From: Candidatus Nanopelagicales bacterium
Lineage (GTDB): Bacteria; Actinomycetota; Actinomycetes; S36-B12; CAIYMF01
DNA: 35,201 nt
Reading direction: 5' to 3'
Assembly (NCBI GenBank): GCA_025456065.1
Contig: JALOLH010000009.1
Coordinates: 1-35,201 of the forward strand
Shown: in pieces, positions 30,117 through 35,201 of the stretch
Layout of the letters: each line of letters begins with the position of its first letter
How positions within the stretch are numbered: position 1 is the stretch's first letter
Position numbers and translations under genes: made by a program
The notes under the pieces: model-generated
Told to the model about the DNA's origin: nothing
Database searches by the model: none
The model's input: the letters and a program-made list of their open reading frames with translations, nothing else

Positions 30117-31295
30117 GTGGATGCCACGGCGACCGGCCCCGGGATCGGCCGCACGTTCCTCCGCCTGGGCACCTCCGCGTTCGGCGGACCGGTGGCGCAC
30201 CTGGGCATCTTCCGCACCGAGCTGGTGGGCCGGCGGCGCTGGCTCAGTGACGCGCAGTACGCCGACCTGGTGGCCCTCGGCCAGTTCCTGCCGGGTCCCG
30301 CGAGCTCCCAGGTGGGCATGTCCGTGGGACTGCTGCGCGGCGGGATCGCGGGCTCGCTGCGCGCCTGGCTCGGGTTCACCCTCCCCACCGCCGTCCTCAT
30401 GCTGGGCGCGGGGCTGGTCGTGGGCGCCGGCCTGGCTGTCCCGGCCGGGCTGGTCGGGGGGCTCAAGGCGGCGGCGGCCGCCGTGGTCGCCCAGGCGGTC
30501 CTGGCGATGGCCCGCTCGCTGTGTCGCGGCTGGATCAGGGCCGGCCTCGCCCTGGCCACGGCCGGCGTCGTCCTGGCCCTTCCCACGACGTGGGCCCCGG
30601 TCGCCGGCCTCGCCGGGGCCGGGCTCGTCGGGCTGCTCACCCTGCGGGGCGCGGCCGTCCCCGAGGCGGTGGACGTGCTGCCCCGACCGGCGATGCCGCG
30701 CTGGGCGGCACCGGCGGCGCTGGTCGCGTTCGCGGCGCTGCTCGTGGTGCTGCCGCTCGCCGCGCGCGCCTGGCCGGGCGAGTGGACGACCCTGGTGGCG
30801 GGCTGCTACCGCGCGGGCGCGCTCGTCTTCGGGGGTGGCCATGTGGTCCTGCCGCTGCTCGAGGAGGTGGCGGTGGGCTCGGGGGCGGTGAGCGAGGCCA
30901 CCTTCCTGGCCGGCTACGGACTGGCCAACGCGATGCCCGGGCCGCTGTTCGCCTTCGCCGGGTACGTCGGCTCCGCCGCGGGCGGGCTCCTGCTCGGTGT
31001 GGCGTGCCTCGTGGCGGTGTTCCTGCCCGGGTGGCTGCTCGTGGTCGCCGCCCTGGGGCAATGGCACCTGGTCGCGGCCGACCCGAGGCTCCGGGCCGCC
31101 CTGGCGGGGGTGAACGCCGCAGTCGTGGGCCTCCTCGGCGCCGCCCTGTGGGACCCGGTCATCCGCGAGGGGATCACCTCCGCACCGACGGCCGTCCTCG
31201 CGGTCGCCGCGTTCCTGGCCCTCGTGGTGCTGCGGATCCCACCGCAGTTCGTCGTGCTGGCCTGCGCCCTCGTGGGGTCGATCCTGCTTGCGTGA
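30117..31295 (+). CDS. chrA: chromate transporter, ChrA family
   Basis: The 392-aa protein is a long-chain CHR transporter with two homologous halves. The N-terminal half has FLRLGTSAFGGPVAHLGIF and GQFLPGPASSQVGMSVG; the C-terminal half has GALVFGGGHVVLPLLEEV and GLANAMPGPLFAFAGYVG, the matching repeats. About ten to twelve membrane segments are predicted. Such proteins export chromate; many members are poorly tested and could carry other oxyanions. GTG 30117 is chosen because a GATGAT box lies 6 nt upstream, as at lnt; ATG 30099 (six codons more) is an alternative. The gene diverges from the secreted protease across a short gap that contains an isolated AAGGAGG at 30063 with no start codon. 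Confidence 0.88.
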   Translation: MDATATGPGIGRTFLRLGTSAFGGPVAHLGIFRTELVGRRRWLSDAQYADLVALGQFLPGPASSQVGMSVGLLRGGIAGSLRAWLGFTLPTAVLMLGAGLVVGAGLAVPAGLVGGLKAAAAAVVAQAVLAMARSLCRGWIRAGLALATAGVVLALPTTWAPVAGLAGAGLVGLLTLRGAAVPEAVDVLPRPAMPRWAAPAALVAFAALLVVLPLAARAWPGEWTTLVAGCYRAGALVFGGGHVVLPLLEEVAVGSGAVSEATFLAGYGLANAMPGPLFAFAGYVGSAAGGLLLGVACLVAVFLPGWLLVVAALGQWHLVAADPRLRAALAGVNAAVVGLLGAALWDPVIREGITSAPTAVLAVAAFLALVVLRIPPQFVVLACALVGSILLA

Positions 31296-31305
31296 GGGCG
31301 GGGGA

Positions 31306-31311
31306 TAGGTT
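31306..31311 (+). promoter_or_regulatory. -10-like box upstream of the SDR gene
   Basis: TAGGTT lies 57 bp before the ATG at 31368, after the chrA stop. No matching -35 was found, so this is a tentative call. Confidence 0.25.
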
Positions 31312-31367
31312 CGGGAGGTCCCGCCGCACCTCCGACGTGCGGCACCAGCACGAACGGGAGGGTTCCC

Positions 31368-32123
31368 ATGGGCACAGCCCGCACTGCCATCGTCACCGGC
31401 GCGGCCCGCGGCATCGGGGCGGCCGTGGCGACACGCCTGGCTGCCGACGGCCTGGCCGTGGCCGTGATCGACCTCGATGCCGCCGACTGCGGGCCGGTGG
31501 TGGCCAGCATCGAGGCTGGCGGCGGCCGTGCGCTGGCCGTGGGCGCGGATGTCGCCGACGAGCCGGCCGTCGCCGCGGCCGTCGAGCAGGTGACGGCCGA
31601 GCTGGGACCGCCGACCGTGCTGGTGAACAACGCCGGGATCATCCGCGACAACCTGCTGTTCAAGATGACCGTCGCGGACTGGGACGCCGTCATGGCCGTC
31701 CACCTGCGGGGCGCGTTCCTGATGGCGCGGGCCGTGCAGGGGCACATGCGCGAGGCAGGCTTCGGGCGCATCGTCAACCTGTCGTCGACCTCCGCGCTGG
31801 GCAACCGCGGCCAGGCCAACTACTCAGCGGCCAAGGCCGGCCTGCAGGGGTTCACCAAGACGCTGGCCATCGAGCTCGGCCGCTTCGGCGTGACCGCCAA
31901 CACCGTCGCCCCCGGCTTCATCGAGACGGAGATGACCCACGCGACCGCGGCCCGCATGGGGGTGTCGTTCGAGGACTTCACGAGAGTGGCCTCCGAGCAG
32001 ATCCCCGTGGGTCGCATCGGCCAGCCCGAGGACATCGCCCACACCGTGTCGTTCCTGGTCAGCGAGGGCGCCGGCTTCGTCTCCGGCCAGGTGATCTACG
32101 TGGCCGGCGGACCCAAGGACTGA
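31368..32123 (+). CDS. SDR family 3-oxoacyl-ACP reductase-like (FabG-like)
   Basis: The 251-aa short-chain dehydrogenase has the cofactor motif TGAARGIG (10-17), NNAG (87-90), catalytic Ser near 139-140 (NLSSTSALG), and YxxxK (Y152, K156). The C-terminal GFIETEMT and GQVIYVAGG are typical of FabG/PhaB-type reductases that use NADPH to reduce 3-oxoacyl thioesters. A GGAGGG ribosome-binding site precedes the ATG. It is followed 11 bp later by a MaoC-like hydratase gene, a pair that suggests 3-oxoacyl to enoyl thioester conversion in fatty acid or polyhydroxyalkanoate metabolism. Other alcohol substrates remain possible. Confidence 0.9.
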   Translation: MGTARTAIVTGAARGIGAAVATRLAADGLAVAVIDLDAADCGPVVASIEAGGGRALAVGADVADEPAVAAAVEQVTAELGPPTVLVNNAGIIRDNLLFKMTVADWDAVMAVHLRGAFLMARAVQGHMREAGFGRIVNLSSTSALGNRGQANYSAAKAGLQGFTKTLAIELGRFGVTANTVAPGFIETEMTHATAARMGVSFEDFTRVASEQIPVGRIGQPEDIAHTVSFLVSEGAGFVSGQVIYVAGGPKD

Positions 32124-32134
32124 GGGGAACGGCC

Positions 32135-32587
32135 ATGCGCGTCTTCCACGGCGTCGAGGAGCTGCAGCAGGCGGCCGGGACGCACCTCGGCCACAGCGAC
32201 TGGCACACGGTCAGCCAGGCGCAGGTCGACCTGTTCGCGCAGGCCACCGGTGACCACCAGTGGATCCACGTGGACCCGCAGCGCGCCGCCGCCGGCCCGT
32301 TCGGCGGGACCATCGCGCACGGCTACCTGACGCTGTCGCTGGTCCCGCTGTTCGTCGCCGACGTGTACGCCATCGAGGGCGTCCGCATGGCGGTGAACTA
32401 CGGCTGCAACAAGGTGCGCTTCCCGACACCGGTGCCGGTGGGCTCCCGGCTGCGCGGCCAGGTCACCCTGGACTCGGTCACGCCGACGGCGGCCGGCTTC
32501 CAGCTCGTCGCGACCGTGACGGTGGAGCTCGAGGGCAGCGAGAAGCCCGCCTGCGTCGCCGAGACCCTGGTCGTCGTGGTCCCGTAG
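32135..32587 (+). CDS. MaoC family enoyl-CoA hydratase
   Basis: The 150-aa hotdog-fold protein carries the (R)-specific enoyl-CoA hydratase signature: D40 and H45 in ATGDHQWIHVD, followed by GGTIAHGYLTLSL. These residues activate water for addition to 2-enoyl thioesters. NYGCNKVRFPTPVPVGSRLR is also typical of MaoC-like proteins. It lies 11 bp after the SDR gene and probably shares its transcript; the two could interconvert 3-oxo-, 3-hydroxy- and enoyl-CoA. A 14-bp palindrome begins on the last base of the stop codon. Confidence 0.92.
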   Translation: MRVFHGVEELQQAAGTHLGHSDWHTVSQAQVDLFAQATGDHQWIHVDPQRAAAGPFGGTIAHGYLTLSLVPLFVADVYAIEGVRMAVNYGCNKVRFPTPVPVGSRLRGQVTLDSVTPTAAGFQLVATVTVELEGSEKPACVAETLVVVVP

Positions 32588-32600
32588 CCGACCGGTCGGC
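32587..32600. terminator. palindrome between convergent maoC-like and DUF309 genes
   Basis: GCCGACCGGTCGGC is a perfect 14-bp palindrome in the 47-bp gap between convergent stop codons. It can fold into a 5-bp hairpin in either transcript. Confidence 0.4.
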
Positions 32601-32634
32601 GCCGAGCACCGCACGCCCGCCGACCCCACGCTGC

Positions 32635-33093
32635 TCACAGCGGCATGGGGGGCCGGGTTGCGCCCGCGTCCGAGCCGGATCGCGCCCACGCGGCCAGCAC
32701 GCTGCAGTCCACGCCGTACCGGGGCCCCTGGGTGGCGGCGTAGCGGTCCAGCCGGTCGGCCCCGCGAACCAGCAGCCGCTGTGCACCCGAGGCGTTCCCG
32801 CGCGCGGCGTGGGTGACGCCCACGCAGAGCTGGGCCAGGCCCTGCCACAGGTCCCGTTCGTCGTCCGGCGCGTCCTTCCACCGTGCCTCGAGGACCTCGT
32901 GCGCGGCGAACGGTCGGCCCTCGCCGAGCAGCTCCCGGGCGCGGGCCAGCGCCTCCTCCGGCGGCAGGGCGACCTCGGGCTCGGGGGGAACGCCGACCGT
33001 GCCGTACGGCAGCGGCCGACCCAGGGCGTCGCGCGGGCGGTCCTGCCGCGGCCGGCCCGACGAGTCGCGGTCCCGGTCGCGGTCCCCGGTCAT
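32635..33093 (-). CDS. DUF309 domain protein
   Basis: The 152-aa product has a DUF309 helical domain at about residues 45-125: RPFAAHEVLEARWKDAPDDERDLWQGLAQLCVGVTHAARGNASGAQRLLVRG matches the pattern His-Glu-x-x-Glu ... Trp ... gln-Gly-leu of the family. The N-terminus is a low-complexity Arg/Asp repeat (GDRDRDRD). The function of DUF309 is unknown. A good promoter (TTGACC-N18-CAGGGT) lies just upstream, so it is transcribed separately from the aldo/keto reductase gene on the same strand. Confidence 0.85.
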   Translation of the reverse strand: MTGDRDRDRDSSGRPRQDRPRDALGRPLPYGTVGVPPEPEVALPPEEALARARELLGEGRPFAAHEVLEARWKDAPDDERDLWQGLAQLCVGVTHAARGNASGAQRLLVRGADRLDRYAATQGPRYGVDCSVLAAWARSGSDAGATRPPMPL

Positions 33094-33146
33094 GCCGGGA
33101 CCATCCGGGTCGGCGGGCTGTGGCAGGGTTCGCGGCGCACGGCAGC

Positions 33147-33176
33147 ACCCTGCAGCCGGCGGCGGACCGAGGTCAA
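33147..33176 (-). promoter_or_regulatory. sigma-A-type promoter of the DUF309 gene
   Basis: On the minus strand TTGACC (33171-33176) and CAGGGT (33147-33152) are 18 bp apart. Transcription would begin near 33140, giving a leader of about 47 nt. Confidence 0.5.
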
Positions 33177-33231
33177 CCGCTGGCTGCCGGGGTGGGGGAG
33201 CGGGGGACGAAGCACCGCCCCGTCGGGCCGG

Positions 33232-34269
33232 TCAGGCCGTGCTCGGCCCCTCCCACAGGTTGATGCCGCCCTCGACGGCGTGCGCGTCGATCTCGGTGAG
33301 CTCGTGGTCGCTGAAGTCGAGCTGGTCGATCGCGGTCACGCTGTCCTCGAGCTGGCCGACGCTCGAGGCCCCGATGAGCGCGGAGGTGACGCGCGGGTCG
33401 CGCAGGACCCATGCGATGGCCATCTGCGCCAGCGTCTGGCCGCGGCGCTGCGCGATCGCGTCGAGCGCGCGGATGTGCCCGAGGTTCTCCTCGGTGAGCA
33501 GCTCCGAGGACAGGCTCTTGGGCTGGCTCATCCGGGAGCCCTCGGGCACACCATCGAGGTAGCGGCCCGTCAGCATCCCCTGCGCCAGCGGGGAGAAGCC
33601 GATGCAGCCGACTCCCTCGTCGCCGAGCACGTCGAGCAGCTCCTCCTCGATCCAGCGGTTGAGCATGGAGTACGAGGGTTGGTGGATGAGCAGCGGCGTG
33701 CCGAGCTCGCGCAGGATCGCCAGCGCCTCACGGGTGCGCCCCGCCGAGTACGAGGAGACGCCGACGTAGCGGGCCTTGCCGGCGCGCACCGCGGTGTCGA
33801 GGGCACCCAGCGTCTCCTCGAGCGGGGTGTCCGGGTCGAAGCGGTGGTGGTAGAAGATGTCGACGTGGTCCAGGCGCAGCCGGCGCAGTGACTGGTCCAG
33901 CGAGTCCAGCAGGTACTTGCGCGACCCGAGGTCCCCGTACGGGCCCGGCCACATGTCCCAGCCGGCCTTGGTCGAGATGACCAGCTCCTCGCGGTGCCGG
34001 GCGAAGTCCTCGGCCAGGATCCGCCCGACGTTGCTCTCCGCCGACCCGTACGGCGGGCCGTAGTTGTTGGCCAGGTCGAAGTGGGTGATCCCCAGGTCGA
34101 ACGCCCGGCGCAGGATGTCGCGCTGGCGCTGGAGCGGCGTGTCGTCGCCGAAGTTGTGCCAGCAGCCCAGCGAGATCACTGGGAGGTGCAGCCCGCTGCG
34201 GCCCACGCGCCGGTAGGGCATCGTCCGGTAGCGGTCGGCGGCCGGGACGTACTGGTCGAGCATCCCCAT
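33232..34269 (-). CDS. aldo/keto reductase
   Basis: The 345-aa protein resembles the YghZ/potassium-channel-beta-subunit-like AKR branch: RVGRSGLHLPVISLGCWHNFGD at the N-terminus, the catalytic tetrad D65, Y70, K101 and H141 (FDLANNYGPPYGSAE, STKAG, FYHHRFD), and the NADPH-binding end SALIGASSVGQLEDSV. It would reduce aldehydes or methylglyoxal with NADPH. The ATG at 34269 is chosen because AGGAGGA lies 4 nt upstream; the frame stays open further but without another good start. It diverges from the heat-shock gene. Detoxification of reactive aldehydes is the usual role of this branch; the substrate here is unknown. Confidence 0.93.
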   Translation of the reverse strand: MGMLDQYVPAADRYRTMPYRRVGRSGLHLPVISLGCWHNFGDDTPLQRQRDILRRAFDLGITHFDLANNYGPPYGSAESNVGRILAEDFARHREELVISTKAGWDMWPGPYGDLGSRKYLLDSLDQSLRRLRLDHVDIFYHHRFDPDTPLEETLGALDTAVRAGKARYVGVSSYSAGRTREALAILRELGTPLLIHQPSYSMLNRWIEEELLDVLGDEGVGCIGFSPLAQGMLTGRYLDGVPEGSRMSQPKSLSSELLTEENLGHIRALDAIAQRRGQTLAQMAIAWVLRDPRVTSALIGASSVGQLEDSVTAIDQLDFSDHELTEIDAHAVEGGINLWEGPSTA

Positions 34270-34401
34270 GCGTTCCTCCTGTCGTCCCGATCGCCCGCGG
34301 CGGCTCCGGGGGGAGGCCCAACCGTGGCACACCTCGTGGGTTCGGGGCACGCGGGAGGCGCCGCACGAGGCGGCGGGGGAGCGGCAGGCGCGCGTCGGCC
34401 G

Positions 34402-34428
34402 TTGGCACTCATATGTGGTGAGTGCTAA
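34402..34428 (+). promoter_or_regulatory. CIRCE operator (HrcA site) and promoter of hsp20
   Basis: TTGGCACTC-N9-GAGTGCTAA matches the CIRCE consensus (TTAGCACTC-N9-GAGTGCTAA) with one mismatch. TTGGCA at its left end and TAATCT (34426-34431) at its right end are 18 bp apart and could be the -35 and -10 boxes, so HrcA binding would block the promoter directly. The hsp20 start codon is 38 bp downstream. Confidence 0.85.
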
Positions 34429-34466
34429 TCTACGGAGTGCCACCAGAGCACAAGGAGGTGGTTGAG

Positions 34467-34913
34467 GTGGCCAATCGTTTCGATCCCTTCCGCGACCTCG
34501 ACCGGCTCGCGGAGCGCATGTTCTCCCAGGCGGTCGACTTCGGCCAGGCCATGCGGGCCATGCCGATGGACCTGTACCGCGAAGGTGACCACTGGATGCT
34601 GGTCTGCGACCTGCCCGGCATCGATCCGGCGAGCATCGACATCGACGTGGACGGCCGGGTGCTGACCATCCGCGCCGAGCGCGGCGAGGGCCCGCAGGAC
34701 GTGGAATGGCTGGTCAACGAGCGCGTGACCGGCACCTTCACCCGACAGGTGACCCTCGGCGACGGCGTGGACCTCGAGCACATCACCGCGGCGTTCGCCG
34801 ACGGCGTGCTGCGACTGACCCTGCCCGTGGCCGAGGCGGCCAAGCCGCGCAAGATCGCGGTGAGCGCCGGGGGCGGCGAGCCCATGTCGATCACCAAGGG
34901 GGAGGTCGCCTGA
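34467..34913 (+). CDS. Hsp20 family small heat shock protein
   Basis: The 148-aa protein has an alpha-crystallin domain from about residue 31 to 135 (MDLYREGDHWMLVCDLPGIDPASIDIDVDGRVLTIRAER ... GVLRLTLPVAE), with the conserved G-V-L-R-L-T-L-P near the end of the domain. These chaperones bind unfolding proteins as oligomers without ATP. The GTG at 34467 is chosen because AAGGAGG lies 8 nt upstream; the in-frame ATG at 34422 falls inside the CIRCE element and before the likely transcript start. Regulation by HrcA is expected. The gene is followed by two strong hairpins. Confidence 0.93.
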   Translation: MANRFDPFRDLDRLAERMFSQAVDFGQAMRAMPMDLYREGDHWMLVCDLPGIDPASIDIDVDGRVLTIRAERGEGPQDVEWLVNERVTGTFTRQVTLGDGVDLEHITAAFADGVLRLTLPVAEAAKPRKIAVSAGGGEPMSITKGEVA

Positions 34914-34915
34914 CG

Positions 34916-34977
34916 GCACCGGCGGACGCCGTCCGGTGCGGCGCCACGAGGGGCCGGGCCATGCGGTCCGGCCCCTC
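34916..34977. terminator. tandem hairpins after hsp20
   Basis: The first stem is GCACCGG (34916-34922) with CCGGTGC (34933-34939). The second is GAGGGGCCGG (34948-34957) with CCGGCCCCTC (34968-34977), extended inward by three pairs around an ATGC loop. They separate hsp20 from the convergent gene at the right edge and can act in both directions. Confidence 0.6.
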
Positions 34978-35101
34978 GGCACGTCCCGCCCGGGGGAGCA
35001 GCCCCACCGCCCCGCGGGCACCCTCGTCGAGCGCATCGCCCCGGGGCAGATGGGGCCAGCCTCCGCTGGCCGCCCGGTTCCTCGTGGGTGAGCACCATCG
35101 G

Positions 35102-35201
35102 TCATGGGAGCGGGCTCGCAACCGGCCCGCTGCTCGTCGCCTCGCGGACCAGCGACCGCGGCTGGTGGCCGCGGCCCTGCAGGGCCGTGTCGGCGGCGTC
35201 G
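35102..35201 (-). CDS. C-terminal end of an unidentified protein, partial
   Basis: On the minus strand a frame enters from the right edge and stops with TGA at 35102-35104 after 32 codons. Third positions are almost all G or C, and the sequence (ADTALQGRGHQPRSLVREA) looks helical and protein-like. The convergent orientation toward hsp20 and the terminator hairpins between them support it. A plus-strand frame starting with GTG at 35088 is the alternative. No family can be named from so short a piece. Confidence 0.4.
   Translation of the reverse strand, partial: DAADTALQGRGHQPRSLVREATSSGPVASPLP

Noticed and set aside
29961-31745. Upstream extension of the subtilase frame across chrA
   Set aside because: The signal peptide and AGGAG ribosome-binding site place the start at 29960; the extension is antisense to a conserved transporter and to the SDR gene and has repetitive Arg/Gly/Gln composition.
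34422-34466. ATG start for hsp20 at 34422
   Set aside because: It lies inside the CIRCE/promoter and has no ribosome-binding site; GTG 34467 has AAGGAGG 8 nt upstream and begins the conserved N-terminus.
35088-35201. Plus-strand gene beginning with GTG at the right edge
   Set aside because: The minus-strand frame has better composition, a clean stop and a sensible convergent arrangement with terminators; too little sequence remains to settle it fully.

Overview
This window is a chromosomal segment from a very high-GC actinobacterium (G+C well above 70% by eye, strong G/C at third codon positions, many GTG starts). Lineage markers are the Pup-proteasome genes prcA and pafA, a fused pafB-pafC regulator, RbpA with its C34/H38/C56/C59 zinc site, a polyprenol-phosphate mannose synthase, FxsA, and an HrcA/CIRCE-type heat-shock operator. 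I cannot name the genus. I see no phage, transposase, plasmid gene, CRISPR array, rRNA or tRNA.

Layout. 1-5170 is the proteasome locus: the 3' part of prcA, pafA (8-bp overlap), an FKBP lipoprotein, a cytosolic FKBP, and a fused PafBC regulator. 5337-7922 holds a small cysteine-rich protein, tatA-tatC and a diacylglycerol-kinase-family lipid kinase. 7966-12516 holds a HelY-type Ski2-like helicase, an unrecognised 172-aa protein and a minus-strand 5'-3' exonuclease-like protein, with low-complexity and palindromic repeats on both sides of the exonuclease gene. 12836-14451 holds an acyl-CoA dehydrogenase and an Lrp/AsnC regulator.

14465-22524 is the metabolic centrepiece, a lysine 'aminomutase' degradation cluster. 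Minus strand: kamA followed by a TIM-barrel-like protein of unknown function. Plus strand: kdd, a YtcJ-like amidohydrolase, kamD, a 46-codon ORF, kamE and kal. The expected route is L-lysine to L-beta-lysine (KamA), to 3,5-diaminohexanoate (KamDE), to 5-amino-3-oxohexanoate (Kdd), to 3-aminobutyryl-CoA (Kce), to crotonyl-CoA plus ammonia (Kal). kce is not in the window. All five plus-strand junctions from kdd to kal are 4-bp ATGA stop/start overlaps, including both ends of the 46-codon ORF. That ORF lies on a 131-bp insert-like segment that carries a strong hairpin and an 18-bp tandem repeat and is bounded by ATGAGC on both sides.

22581-26522 is an envelope and transcription block: lnt, a convergent Rieske protein, a mannosyltransferase (ppm1), fxsA and rbpA (behind a SigR-like promoter). 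26727-32587 contains a predicted beta-propeller protein, a glycerophosphodiesterase and a secreted subtilase (adjacent genes on the minus strand), a chromate transporter, and an SDR/MaoC pair. 32635 to the end contains a DUF309 protein, an aldo/keto reductase, an Hsp20 gene under a CIRCE operator, and the tail of an unidentified minus-strand gene.

A recurrent feature is a TANNNT-like -10 box 6-8 nt upstream of the start codon at several genes, suggesting leaderless transcripts. The most interesting targets are the kamD-kamE insert and the incomplete, amidohydrolase-containing lysine cluster.
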